DNA of 64,000 bases, taken from Streptomyces guryensis (GTDB lineage: Bacteria; Actinomycetota; Actinomycetes; Streptomycetales; Streptomycetaceae). The position numbers and the translations under genes are program-made. Within the stretch, counting starts at the first letter, position 1. Each line of letters starts with the position of its first letter. Shown here piece by piece: positions 46,456 to 55,622 of this stretch. Location of the stretch: contig NZ_JAJSBI010000019.1 of assembly GCF_021261325.1 (NCBI RefSeq), positions 1-64,000 of the forward strand. The letters run 5' to 3'. The notes below the pieces were generated by a model. That model saw nothing but the letters and a program-made list of their open reading frames with translations, was not told where the DNA came from and did not search any database.

Positions 46456-46920
46456 TCATGCCGCCGGCACGCGTAGGCGCAGGTCACCGACGTCCCGCGC
46501 CCAGTGGGGCGCGGGCGGGGGGTCGGGGCTGAGCACGGCGTGGCTGTAGTAGGCGGCGTACTCGCGCTTGATCAGGCCGCTGAGGACGAGACGCACCCGG
46601 TAGTACGGCGGGTTGTCCTTGCCGTGGGGACAGAACGACTGGCAGGAGAAGTCGACCACCAGCCCGGTCCCGACCGCCCGGGGCGTGCCCCAGCCGCGCC
46701 ACTTCATGCCGTACAGAGTGGTGACTTCGGTCAGATCCATCACGTCGGGGCGCTGCCGCGAGATGGAGCGTGCGTCGTCGACGTAGACCGGCCCGGTCCA
46801 GCGGACCGCGGTCGGTGCCGGGCCCTCGACGTGCGCAACACCGGCCCCCGTGCCGCATCCGGCGAGGCCCAGGAAGCTCATGGCGAGCAGCAGGTACCGC
46901 GCCGATCCGCCGTATCGCAT
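46456..46920 (-). CDS. Putative lipoprotein upstream of the CseBC-like pair
   Basis: The 154-residue protein has a lipoprotein signal with lipobox LAGC (YLLLAMSFLGLAGCGTG). The mature part has two cysteines in FSCQSFCPHGKDNPP, possibly a disulfide. I do not recognise a family. Position suggests it modulates the kinase as CseA does, but sequence similarity to CseA is not established. Confidence 0.72.
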   Translation of the reverse strand: MRYGGSARYLLLAMSFLGLAGCGTGAGVAHVEGPAPTAVRWTGPVYVDDARSISRQRPDVMDLTEVTTLYGMKWRGWGTPRAVGTGLVVDFSCQSFCPHGKDNPPYYRVRLVLSGLIKREYAAYYSHAVLSPDPPPAPHWARDVGDLRLRVPAA

Positions 46921-47180
46921 GCCGTTCCCTTTCCGCCTGCGCCCACGGGACGACCACCTTCACGGTCCCCGGTGAACGAGAAATGTCCTGACAGCAAGGA
47001 CTCGGCAATGCATGGAATCGCTCCCACAACTCTGTAACAGCCGTACGTCATTTCCGTCCGGCAGCCGTGATCCGGCCGCCGGACCAGTGTCATGCGCGGC
47101 TGGTCCTCTGTGGTCAGCCGGGGCGCACGGCCCCGGAAAGGGTCCGGAACCAGGATCCGAGACAAGACCAAGGAGCCACC

Positions 47181-47816
47181 ATGTCCTCATCCGAGATGTT
47201 GGAGACGCCGCCCGAGAAGCGGCGCGGCCGCGCACGGCGTGCCCGGATGGTCGCCATTCCCGCCATGCTGCTCAGCCTCACCGTCGGCGGGCTCGGCCTG
47301 TCCGCCACCGCGCACGCCGCCGACGCCCCGCAGTGCCCCCCTGGGGCGCCCCCATCCTGCGGGGCGGCCAACAAGGGCAAGGCGCCGGTCTCGGGCGACG
47401 AAGAGCACCCCGGAAGGCTGACTCCGGGAAAGATGCAGGACAAGACCCTGAAGACCTGGCAGCGCATCGGCTGGCCGAACTGGCGCAACATCGGCGACCG
47501 TGACACCTCCATTCAGGTCAGCAGTTGGGTCGACCAGCAGCGCCGCCAGCACGGTGAGTGGGTCGAGACGGGCGGTCGATACTGGGACAACGGCGGCTCT
47601 CTCCGGGATTTCATGAACGAGGGGTTTGCGGGCTCGTCGTCGCAGAACTACCAGGGAACGTTCCAGGAGTACGTCGCGACCACCTTCGACCACGACCCCA
47701 GCGGGGAGGGCGAGAGGACGGGCCAGGACCGGTTCGTGCGTGCGATCAGCACCGGTGACGTGTGGTTCACGCGGGACCACTACAACAGCTTCACCTACCT
47801 CGGCAAGCAGCAGTAA
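47181..47816 (+). CDS. Secreted barnase/RNase-N1-type ribonuclease
   Basis: The 211-residue protein has a signal peptide (RMVAIPAMLLSLTVGGLGLSATAHAAD) and a C-terminal domain like the guanyl-specific microbial RNases: the catalytic Glu region TFQEYVATTFDHDP, the Arg region GQDRFVRAIS, and the His region WFTRDHYNSFTYLG, as in DHYATF of RNase Sa. No adjacent inhibitor gene of the barstar type is visible, so the protein is presumably only active outside the cell. ATG 47181 has AAGGAG upstream. Confidence 0.8.
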   Translation: MSSSEMLETPPEKRRGRARRARMVAIPAMLLSLTVGGLGLSATAHAADAPQCPPGAPPSCGAANKGKAPVSGDEEHPGRLTPGKMQDKTLKTWQRIGWPNWRNIGDRDTSIQVSSWVDQQRRQHGEWVETGGRYWDNGGSLRDFMNEGFAGSSSQNYQGTFQEYVATTFDHDPSGEGERTGQDRFVRAISTGDVWFTRDHYNSFTYLGKQQ

Positions 47817-47830
47817 GTCCAGGTCCGGCA

Positions 47831-47861
47831 GGAACCCCCGGGACGGGAGCCCGGGGGTTCC
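47831..47861 (+). terminator. Terminator of the ribonuclease gene
   Basis: GGAACCCCCGGG and CCCGGGGGTTCC form a 12-bp perfect stem with an ACGGGAG loop, 14 bases after the stop codon. Confidence 0.85.
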
Positions 47862-47915
47862 GTGACTTTCACCTTCCGTGCCCGATCGGCTCCGAAGCGT
47901 GCCTATTCTCGAAGC

Positions 47916-48748
47916 ATGCCTCAGCCGAAGAATCTTGACCCCGCCTCCATAAAGGAGTTCTACGGGGCCGAGCTCAGGCGGCGCCGCGAGGAAGCGGGGC
48001 TGTCGCAGTCCGGGCTCGGAGATCTCGTGTTCTGCTCGGGGGTGTACATCGGGTACCTGGAAATGGCCGGTCGCAACCCGTAGTTGGACATGTCCGAGCA
48101 GTTCGACTCCGTCCTGAAGACGGACGGGTTCTTCCGGCGGCTGTGCGAGGCCGTTCTCAAGGGGTCCAAGTTCGCGGGTTATTTCGCGGCGGCAGCCGAG
48201 CTGGAGCAACGGGCCCTGACCATTTGCGACTTCGCCACGACCGTCGTGCCGGGCTTCTCCAGACGCCCGCCTTCACGCGGGCCTTCATTCGTTCGCTCCG
48301 GCCCCTGGTGGACGAGCAGGAGATCGAGCAAATCGTCGGCGCCCGGCAGGAGCGGGCCGGGGCTCTGCTCAAGAACCCTCTGGAACCCGAGCTGTGGTTC
48401 GTCATCCATGAGGCCGTGCTGCGCACTCATGTCGGCGGAACCGAGGTGATGCGCGAACAACTGGAACACATCGCCGGCGTCTCCCGGAACCATCAGGCGG
48501 TCATCCAGGTCCTGCCGTTCTCAGCCGGGATGACTCCACTCATGTACGGCCCGATGAGGGTCATGACCTTTTCCGAGGAGCCGTCCGCCGCCTACACGGA
48601 GACTGCCCACACCGGCCAACTGATCGAGGATCCGGCCGTAGTCGCGAGCATCGCTAAGTCATACGATCTGGCCAGGGCCGCGGCCATGTCCCCGGAAGCG
48701 TCCCTGGGCTTTGTCGATCGGCTACTCGCGGAGGACTTCACACCATGA
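47916..48748 (+). pseudogene. Scr1/DUF5753-type HTH regulator, broken by stop and frameshift
   Basis: ATG 47916 opens a typical XRE domain (IKEFYGAELRRRREEAGLSQSGLGDLVF). At 48081 a TAG interrupts EMAGRNP-stop-LDMSEQFD, where family members have a Gln codon; CAG to TAG would explain it. A second lesion near 48260 shifts the frame: VVPG should continue LLQTPAFTRAFI, which is read in another frame to 48748. The DUF5753 domain is otherwise complete (VIQVLPFSAGM; VMTFSEEPSAAYTET). Two independent lesions make an error unlikely. Confidence 0.88.
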
Positions 48749-48942
48749 ACAGCACGCACGACCTGCGGTCCGCTTGCTGGCACAAGTCCTCGTACAGCAA
48801 CGCGGAAGGCGGAGAGTGCGTGGAGGTCGCCGACAACTTCCGCGGCGTCATACCCGTCCGCGACAGCAAGGTCCCCGACGGCCCAATCCTGCTGGTGTCG
48901 CCGGCGGCCTGGACGTCCTTCATCCACGCAGCGGCCAAGTAG
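48745..48942 (+). CDS. DUF397 domain protein
   Basis: The 65-residue protein has the DUF397 pattern: CWHKSSYSNAEGGECVEVADNF, then VPVRDSKVPDGPILLVSPAAWTSFI. DUF397 proteins pair with Scr1-type XRE regulators as an antitoxin-like or signalling partner. Here the upstream regulator is broken while this gene is intact. Its ATG overlaps the regulator stop (ATGA). Confidence 0.92.
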   Translation: MNSTHDLRSACWHKSSYSNAEGGECVEVADNFRGVIPVRDSKVPDGPILLVSPAAWTSFIHAAAK

Positions 48943-48943
48943 G

Positions 48944-49732
48944 TCACAGGACGACGTACACGACCGTCGCGTCGTCATGCGTCTTGCTGCGCCGCAGATA
49001 CCTCCGCTCCTCCGCGTCGGCCCGCTCCAGCAGCCGTACCCGGTCGACCAGCACCTGCGCCCCCTCCTTCCGCACGAAACGGAAGCAGTCCGCCCAGTCA
49101 CCCTCCCGGAACTTCTCCACCCACCGGGTGGCGCCGTCCGTCAGCGCGGCCAGGGCCCGTACGTCGCCCCGCGGCAGCGCGCCCGTCACCGCCCGTGCCG
49201 CCACGGCCGGGTCCGCGGCGGCCGTATAGAAGCCGCCCTCCTTGTTCCGGACCGTCGAGTCCACGATGGCGTCCGTGGCCAGGGACGAGCGCGGCAGCCG
49301 GGACAGGCGGTCGTCCAGGAGGGATGTCACCGTGCCCTCCGGCGACTCCACCAGCAGGGCCGAGTCCGAGAGGACCAGGTACTCGACCCGCTCAACACCC
49401 CACCGCGCCACCACCACCGTTGCCTGTGGGGTGCGTGGGTGAGAAAGGTCACAGGTCTCGGCATGGGCCTCGGCCGTACGCGCGATGGAGCGGGCCAGGG
49501 CATCCTGCAGCGGAACATCCGGGAGGGAAACGGTCAGTTCGGTCAGGGCCCCGCCCAGGCGGGCGACGTACCAGGGGACCGAATGCAGACAGCCCGTCTC
49601 GCTCCGCGGTGGCGTCACTCCGTCCAGGACGACGAGGATGCCACCCTGGCCGCAAGCGGGAAGTGCGGCCGCTGCGAAGTCCTCGTTGGGGCGGGCGGGA
49701 TCACCGGGCTCCGAGACAAGTTCCGTATGCAT
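48944..49732 (-). CDS. PP2C-like serine/threonine phosphatase domain protein
   Basis: The 262-residue protein resembles PP2C phosphatases: PNEDFAAAALPACGQGGILVVLDGVT (metal Asp), VVARWGVERVEYLVLSDSALLVE, and LAALTDGATRWVEKF near the end with RSKTHDDATVVYV. Motif spacing is compatible with an active fold. Its stop lies one base from the convergent DUF397 stop. ATG 49732 fits the family N-terminus. The 366-bp gap to the conservon shows no gene and presumably holds its promoter. Confidence 0.8.
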   Translation of the reverse strand: MHTELVSEPGDPARPNEDFAAAALPACGQGGILVVLDGVTPPRSETGCLHSVPWYVARLGGALTELTVSLPDVPLQDALARSIARTAEAHAETCDLSHPRTPQATVVVARWGVERVEYLVLSDSALLVESPEGTVTSLLDDRLSRLPRSSLATDAIVDSTVRNKEGGFYTAAADPAVAARAVTGALPRGDVRALAALTDGATRWVEKFREGDWADCFRFVRKEGAQVLVDRVRLLERADAEERRYLRRSKTHDDATVVYVVL

Positions 49733-50098
49733 TCGGCCAGTCTGCACGACGTCTTCACAAGGTTCGCCAAAGCCCGGCATTGATCGCCGAATTGACGCAC
49801 CGGCGCAGGTCAGACGCCCTGTTTGGGGTGGAATCCGTTGTTCCGGGAAGCCGTGGCGGCGAATACTGCCACCGCCCGGCGCGGACGTCCAACCGGCCTG
49901 CCGCTCAGGGCCGCTGAGCGCGTCCGGGAAACTTGCCCGCCAACTCTCCTCCGGGGTTCACTCCTTCGGGTGGCGGGCCGGGTGATGCCCGTCCACTGCC
50001 CACCGGCACTGGGAGGGTCGGCACCGTACTGGGAGTACGCACGGTCGACGTCAGTTGACGGAGCGTCATCCCGGGCCCATGAGTAGTACGAGTCAGGA

Positions 50099-52858
50099 AT
50101 GCGAGCACCGGTGCAGAAGACGCGGCCTCGTCGCACAGGCAAGCAGACGGACCCCGCAGCGGGCGGCGCGGAGCGCACGCCCGGCAGCACCGGCACCAGC
50201 ACCGGCACCACCACCGGCAAGGGCCGGCCCACGCATGTACGCAACCGGCTCGTCGTCGCCGTGGCCGTGGTGGCCGCCGCCATAGCCGGGGCCGGTGTCC
50301 CCTCCGTCCTCACCGCCTCCGGGCAGCTCAGCGACTCCCAGAACCTGGTGACGCTCGCCGGGCAGACCCAGGACGCCCTGGCCCTGGCTCATTCGCTCGC
50401 CGACGAGCGGGACGAGGTGACGTCCTACATCGCCGCCGGGCGGCCCAAGTCCAAGGCGCCCTCCGAGCAGCGCAGCGCCCGCGTCGACCGGCAGGTCGAG
50501 GACCTGCGGGAGAACACCGACACACCCGCCTCCCTGCGCGGCGACCTCGACGGCATCGCCGCCCTGCGCCGCTCCGCGCTCACCGGCAAGAGCGACGCCC
50601 TGCAGACGCACGACGCCTACTCCGCAGCCATCACCGAACTGCACGGGCTCGCCGAGCAGCTGGCACAGCAGATGCCGCCCCGCGCCGGGTCCGGCGCGTA
50701 CGCGCTGGCCGAGCTGGACTCCGCGGTGCAGCAGGCCGCCGCCACCCGAGGCCTGCTCCTCGCGGCGCTCAACGTGCCGACGTCCACGCAGACGGTCATC
50801 AGCCCGACGACCGGCCTGCCGACCACGGTCACCACGTCCTCGGCCGCCGACACCAAACAGCGGGGCGCGCTGACCGCCGCCGCCCAGCAGGCCCGGCTGC
50901 GCTCAGACGCGGCCCTCGCCGACTTCCACGACACCGCCACCAGGGCCGCCCGGACGTCGTACGACTCCACGGTCACCGGTCCCGAGGTCAACTCCGCCGA
51001 GAGGTACCTCGCCGCCCTCACCGAGCAGCCGACGCTCTCCACGTCCGAACTCGGCACCGGCGCCTCGAAGCTCGACGCCGCGCTCTCCGCCCGTGTCGAC
51101 GCCATGCGCGGCGCGGAGTCCGCCCTGTACGACCGCCGCACCAAGGACCTGGCCCGGCTGCGCGACGACGACGTCAGCGCGCTGGAGCTCCGTATCGCCG
51201 TCCTCGGCGCCCTGATGCTGCTCGCCGTCGGCATCGCCACGGCCATGGCCCGCACCCTCACCCGCCCGCTCTCCGTGCTGCGCCGCGGCTCGGCCCGGCT
51301 CGCCGAGGCGACGGACCCCGCCGCCGAGGAACCGGTCACCTTCACCGGCCGCAACGACGAGTTCGCGCAGGTCGTCCGCTCCGTCAACACCCTGCACGCG
51401 CACGCCGCCGCCCTCAGCGAGCGCATCGTCACGCTGGAGGCCGACCGTAAGCACCTGGTCGGCCAGCGCCAGAAGATGGCGGACGCCCGCGAGGAGCTGC
51501 GCGCCGAACTCGCCGACTCCGCAGCCCGGTTGGAGCGGCTGCGCGAGAGCATCGGCGGCACGTTCGTGAACCTCTCCCTGCGCACCCTCGGCCTGGTCGA
51601 ACGCCAGCTCGCCGTGATCGAGAGCCTGGAGGAGCGCGAACAGGACCCGGAGCGCCTCGCCACCCTCTTCAGGCTCGACCACTTCGCGACGGTCATGCGC
51701 CGCCACAGCGAGAACCTCCTGGTCCTCGCCGGTACCGAGCACGTCCAGCAGAGCGCGCACCCCGTCCCGCTCGTCGACGTCGTCCGCGCCGCGGTCAGCG
51801 AGATCGAGCGCTACGAGCGCGTCCGCATCGCCGTGCTGCCGCCGCACGCGCACGTGGCGGGCTTCGCCGCGGACGACCTGTCCCACCTGCTGGCCGAACT
51901 GATGGAGAACGCCACCTCGTTCTCCCCGCCGGATCTGCCCGTCGAGGTCTCCGGCTGGCTCCTGGAGAACGGCGAGGTCATGCTCTCCGTCCAGGACGAG
52001 GGCATCGGCATGACCGCCGAGCGCATGACCCGCCTCAACACCCGGCTCGCCGAGTTCGACCCCGAGTCCCCCTACGACCAGGAGGGCGAGGAGGGCCTGG
52101 GCCTCGGCCTCTACGTCGTCGCCCGCCTCGCCCACCGCCACGGCGTCCGCGTCCAGCTGCGGGAGCAGAAGCAGGGCGGTGTCGCAGCGGTGGTGGTCCT
52201 CCCGAACTCCCTGCTGACGGCTTCCCCGTCCGCCGCGGTCCCGTCGTCGTCCTCCCAGGCCCCCGGCGGCACGCTCACGTTCTCCCTCCCCGGGGCGGAC
52301 GCCGAGGCCAACTCCAACGAACTGCACGGCCGCCAGAAGCCGAGCGACCCACTGGTGGCCCTGGCGGAGCAGGCCCTGCAGCACGAGGTGCCTCCGGCCG
52401 AGACCACGATGGAACTCCTGATCCCGGCGCAGACGACGGGACCGGAGCAGGAGAAGACCCACGAGGAGCCCGCGGTCGCCGATGGCGGGGAACCCCCACA
52501 GGGGTCACCGGCACCCGACGAAGGGGAGACGGGCGGTGAGGGTGGGACCACGTCCGTCGACGGCGAAGCCGAGACGGAACACGAGCGTGCCGAGGACGAG
52601 CAGCTCACCGACAAGGGCCTGCCCAAGCGCACCCCTAAGATCACCGCACCGGCCCCGGCGCAGCGGCCCCGGAGCGGATCCGTGGACGCGGAAGCCCTCC
52701 GCCGGCGACTCGGCGGATTCCGCACAGGCGCCCAGGCAGGCTACCGCGCCGTAGAGGCGGAGATCGCAGAACAGACCGCCCAGAACCAGGTGCCGGCCAC
52801 CGGACCAGCCGTATCCGAGGAATCCACGGGGGGCACTGTCGAGGAGGCAAGCAGTTGA
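50099..52858 (+). CDS. cvnA: Conservon sensor kinase with nitrate-sensor-like extracellular domain (CvnA)
   Basis: The 919-residue kinase has a membrane helix (LVVAVAVVAAAIAGAGVPSVL), an extracellular NIT-like domain (about 60-355), a second helix (LRIAVLGALMLLAVGIATAMA), HAMP, a coiled coil, and a HATPase (LLAELMENATSFSPP; DEGIGMTAERM; GLGLGLYVVARLAHRHGV). The C-terminal 200 residues are disordered and acidic. There is no classical HisKA histidine box, as usual for CvnA. ATG 50099 has a weak ribosome binding site. First gene of a CvnABCD unit with overlapping genes throughout. Confidence 0.92.
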   Translation: MRAPVQKTRPRRTGKQTDPAAGGAERTPGSTGTSTGTTTGKGRPTHVRNRLVVAVAVVAAAIAGAGVPSVLTASGQLSDSQNLVTLAGQTQDALALAHSLADERDEVTSYIAAGRPKSKAPSEQRSARVDRQVEDLRENTDTPASLRGDLDGIAALRRSALTGKSDALQTHDAYSAAITELHGLAEQLAQQMPPRAGSGAYALAELDSAVQQAAATRGLLLAALNVPTSTQTVISPTTGLPTTVTTSSAADTKQRGALTAAAQQARLRSDAALADFHDTATRAARTSYDSTVTGPEVNSAERYLAALTEQPTLSTSELGTGASKLDAALSARVDAMRGAESALYDRRTKDLARLRDDDVSALELRIAVLGALMLLAVGIATAMARTLTRPLSVLRRGSARLAEATDPAAEEPVTFTGRNDEFAQVVRSVNTLHAHAAALSERIVTLEADRKHLVGQRQKMADAREELRAELADSAARLERLRESIGGTFVNLSLRTLGLVERQLAVIESLEEREQDPERLATLFRLDHFATVMRRHSENLLVLAGTEHVQQSAHPVPLVDVVRAAVSEIERYERVRIAVLPPHAHVAGFAADDLSHLLAELMENATSFSPPDLPVEVSGWLLENGEVMLSVQDEGIGMTAERMTRLNTRLAEFDPESPYDQEGEEGLGLGLYVVARLAHRHGVRVQLREQKQGGVAAVVVLPNSLLTASPSAAVPSSSSQAPGGTLTFSLPGADAEANSNELHGRQKPSDPLVALAEQALQHEVPPAETTMELLIPAQTTGPEQEKTHEEPAVADGGEPPQGSPAPDEGETGGEGGTTSVDGEAETEHERAEDEQLTDKGLPKRTPKITAPAPAQRPRSGSVDAEALRRRLGGFRTGAQAGYRAVEAEIAEQTAQNQVPATGPAVSEESTGGTVEEASS

Positions 52859-53358
52859 CCGCGCCCAGTACCTTCGGACTGAGCAGTGAAGCCCGCAACC
52901 TGCACTGGCTGCTGACGAACCTGGTCGAGGAGGTGCCGGGCATCCAGTCAGTAGCGGTGGTCTCCTCCGACGGCCTGCTGCTGCTCTCCTCCGACCCCGG
53001 CCGCAACGACGAGGCCCGCCAGGCCCGCGGCACAAGGCCCACCGGCCCAAGGGGCTCCTCCGCCGACCTCGCCACCATCGTCTCCGGCATCGGCAGCCTC
53101 ACCATCGGGGCGGCCAGGCTGATGGGCGGCGGCAGCGTGAAGCACACGATGGTCGCGATGGACGAGGGCAGTCTGTTCGTGATGTCCATCAGCGACGGCA
53201 GCCTGCTCGGCGTGCACGGCTCGGCGGACTGCGACATGAGCGTGGTGGCGTACCACATGGCCCTGTTCGTGGGCCGCGCCGGCCACGTCCTGACGCCCGA
53301 ACTCCGCAGCGAGCTACGAAAATCCCTGGAGTCGGAGTCCGCCGGGGGCCCCCGATGA
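52855..53358 (+). CDS. cvnB: Roadblock/LC7 domain protein (CvnB)
   Basis: The 167-residue protein has a roadblock/LC7 fold: LHWLLTNLVEEVPGIQSVAVVSSDGLLLLSSD, then TIGAARLMGGGSVKHTMVAMDEGSLFVMSISDGSLLGV. Roadblock proteins act as GAP-like regulators of MglA/CvnD-type GTPases. TTG 52855 overlaps the CvnA stop and has GAGGAGG upstream. Confidence 0.94.
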   Translation: MTAPSTFGLSSEARNLHWLLTNLVEEVPGIQSVAVVSSDGLLLLSSDPGRNDEARQARGTRPTGPRGSSADLATIVSGIGSLTIGAARLMGGGSVKHTMVAMDEGSLFVMSISDGSLLGVHGSADCDMSVVAYHMALFVGRAGHVLTPELRSELRKSLESESAGGPR

Positions 53359-53765
53359 GCAGTGGGCCCGAGAAGCTTCCCGTCCGCGGCGGCGACCGCA
53401 AGCCGGCTCGTGTCCGCCCCTACTCGCTCACCGGCGGCCGTACCCGCTTCGGCCACGTCCTCCTCGTGGAGACGTTCGTGGCGGCGCTCGACGCCCCCGA
53501 GGAGCGCAAGGAACTGACGAAGGGCTCCCTCAGCACCCGGGTCATGCCCGAGATGCTGGCCATCGTCGAGCTGTGCCGCCGTATGCGCACGGTGGCCGAG
53601 ATCGCGGCGCTGCTGAAGATGCCGCTGGGCGTGGTCCGCGTGCTGCTCAGCGACCTCGCGGACCAGGGAAGAATCCGCGTGTACGGAACCGGTACCGGTC
53701 ACGGCACCGGCCGTCCGGACCGCGCACTGCTCGAAAGGGTGCTGAGTGGACTCCGTCGTCTTTGA
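53355..53765 (+). CDS. cvnC: DUF742 protein (CvnC)
   Basis: The 136-residue protein has the DUF742 winged helix: VRPYSLTGGRTRFGHVLLVET, then MPEMLAIVELCRRMRTVAEIAALLKMPLGVVRVLLSDLADQGRI. It is the third conservon member and may link GTPase and kinase. ATGA overlap with CvnB. Confidence 0.93.
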   Translation: MSSGPEKLPVRGGDRKPARVRPYSLTGGRTRFGHVLLVETFVAALDAPEERKELTKGSLSTRVMPEMLAIVELCRRMRTVAEIAALLKMPLGVVRVLLSDLADQGRIRVYGTGTGHGTGRPDRALLERVLSGLRRL

Positions 53766-54357
53766 AGACACCGATGAGGACCTGAAGTCCTGGCAGACGG
53801 ACCGCACCCGCGCCCCGATCGCGACGAAGATAGTCGTGGCGGGCGGCTTCGGGGTCGGCAAGACGACCCTGGTCACCGCCGTCTCGGAGATCACGCCCCT
53901 GCAGACCGAGGCGCTGATGACCGAGGCGAGCGAGGAGACCGACGACCTCACCGCCACGCCCGGCAAGCTGACCACCACCGTGGCCATGGACTTCGGCCGT
54001 CTCACCCTTGACGACGACCTCGTGCTCTACCTCTTCGGCACGCCGGGCCAGCAGCGGTTCTGGTTCATGTGGGACGACCTGGTGCGCGGCGCGATCGGCG
54101 CGGTCGTCATGGCCGACACCCGCCGCCTCAAGGACTGCTTCCCCGCCCTGGACTACTTCGAGAGCTGCGGACTGCCGTACGTCGTCGCGGTCAACCACTT
54201 CGACGGCAGCGAGCGCTTCGAACCGGAGGACGTACGCGAGGCATTGACCGTCCCCGCGCACATACCTGTAATGATCATGGATGCGCGGCGCAGGATCACG
54301 GTGATCGAGACCCTGCTGTCCCTCGTCGCCCACGCTCTGGACGAAACCCCCGACTAG
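53746..54357 (+). CDS. cvnD: Small GTPase (CvnD)
   Basis: The 203-residue GTPase has G1 GGFGVGKTT, a G2 region (ATPGKLTTTVAMDFGRL), G3-like LFGTPGQQRF and G4 NHFD. It is probably membrane-associated through its partners. GTG 53746 overlaps CvnC by 20 bases. Confidence 0.93.
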   Translation: MDSVVFEDTDEDLKSWQTDRTRAPIATKIVVAGGFGVGKTTLVTAVSEITPLQTEALMTEASEETDDLTATPGKLTTTVAMDFGRLTLDDDLVLYLFGTPGQQRFWFMWDDLVRGAIGAVVMADTRRLKDCFPALDYFESCGLPYVVAVNHFDGSERFEPEDVREALTVPAHIPVMIMDARRRITVIETLLSLVAHALDETPD

Positions 54358-54371
54358 GAGAACAGTCCCGC

Positions 54372-55622
54372 ATGCGGAAGATACTCGTCGTAGGAGCCGG
54401 CCAGTCCGGTCTCCAGATCGCCCTCGGACTCCAGTCGCACGGGTACGAGGTCACCCTGATGTCGAACCGGACCGCGGACGAGATCCGCTCCGGCCGGGTC
54501 ATGTCGACGCAGTGCATGTTCCACACGGCACTGCAGCACGAGCGCGATCTCCAGCTGAACTTCTGGGAGTCCCAGGCCCCGAAGATCGAAGGACTCGGCG
54601 TCTCGGTCGCGGCCCCCGGCTCGCACGACCCGGGCCCGACCCAGCGCGTGATCGACTGGGTGGGCAAGCTCGACGGGTACGCGCAGTCGGTGGACCAGCG
54701 GGTGAAGATGGCCGGCTGGATGGAGACCTTCGCACAGCGCGGCGGCCAGCTGGTCATCCACGGCGCTGCGGTCTCCGACCTCGACTACTTCTCCCGTACG
54801 TACGACCTGGTGCTGGTGTCGGCGGGCAAGGGCGAGCTGGTCTCCATGTTCGGCCGGGACGCCTCCCGTTCGCCGTACTCCGAGCCGCAGCGCGCCCTCG
54901 CCGTCTCCTACGTCCACGGTCTGGGCCCCCGCCCCGAGCACCCCGACCACGACGCGGTCCGCTGCAACCTGGTCCCGGGCGTGGGCGAGCTGTTCGTCAT
55001 GCCGACGCTCACCACCTCCGGCCGCGCCGACATCCTCTTCTGGGAGGGCATACCCGGCGGCCCGCTCGACGTCTTCAACGGCGTCAAGGACCCGGCGGAG
55101 CACCTCTCCCTGACCCTGGAACTCATGGAGAAGTTCACGCCCTGGGAGTTCGAGCGGGCCAGGAAGGTCGAACTGACCGACGCGGGCGGCGTGCTGTCCG
55201 GCCGCTACGCCCCCACCGTCCGCAACCCCATCGGCCGGCTGCCCGGCGGCGGACTGGTCCTCGGCGTCGCGGACGTCGTCGTGGCCAACGACCCGATCAC
55301 CGGCCAGGGCTCCAACTCCGCCTCCAAGTGCGCCGCTTCGTACCTCGCGTCGATCCTGGAGAACGGTGAGAAGGAGTTCGACGAGACCTGGATGCAGTCG
55401 ACGTTCGACCGCTACTGGGACACCGCCCAGCAGGTCACCAAGTGGACGAACGCGATGCTGGCCCCGCCGCCGGAGCACATCCTCAACCTGATCGGCGCCG
55501 CCGGTCAGCTGCAGCCGGTCGCCGACCGCTTCGCCAACGGCTTCAACGACCCGTCCGACTACGAGAACTTCTTCTACGAGCCCGAGAAGACGGCGGCCTA
55601 CCTCGCGGAAGTGACCGGCTAG
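54372..55622 (+). CDS. StyA-like FAD-dependent monooxygenase in a conservon
   Basis: The 416-residue flavoprotein resembles styrene/indole monooxygenase StyA: N-terminal FAD fold KILVVGAGQSGLQIALGLQSHGYEVTLMSNR, SRDASRSPYSEPQRALAVSYVHG-like segments, and GLVLGVADVVVANDPITGQGSNSASK near 300. StyA enzymes need a separate flavin reductase (StyB), and none is visible nearby. It follows cvnD by 14 bases and is presumably co-transcribed, so a signalling GTPase module may control a redox enzyme. The stop overlaps the convergent hydrolase stop (CTAG). Confidence 0.88.
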   Translation: MRKILVVGAGQSGLQIALGLQSHGYEVTLMSNRTADEIRSGRVMSTQCMFHTALQHERDLQLNFWESQAPKIEGLGVSVAAPGSHDPGPTQRVIDWVGKLDGYAQSVDQRVKMAGWMETFAQRGGQLVIHGAAVSDLDYFSRTYDLVLVSAGKGELVSMFGRDASRSPYSEPQRALAVSYVHGLGPRPEHPDHDAVRCNLVPGVGELFVMPTLTTSGRADILFWEGIPGGPLDVFNGVKDPAEHLSLTLELMEKFTPWEFERARKVELTDAGGVLSGRYAPTVRNPIGRLPGGGLVLGVADVVVANDPITGQGSNSASKCAASYLASILENGEKEFDETWMQSTFDRYWDTAQQVTKWTNAMLAPPPEHILNLIGAAGQLQPVADRFANGFNDPSDYENFFYEPEKTAAYLAEVTG

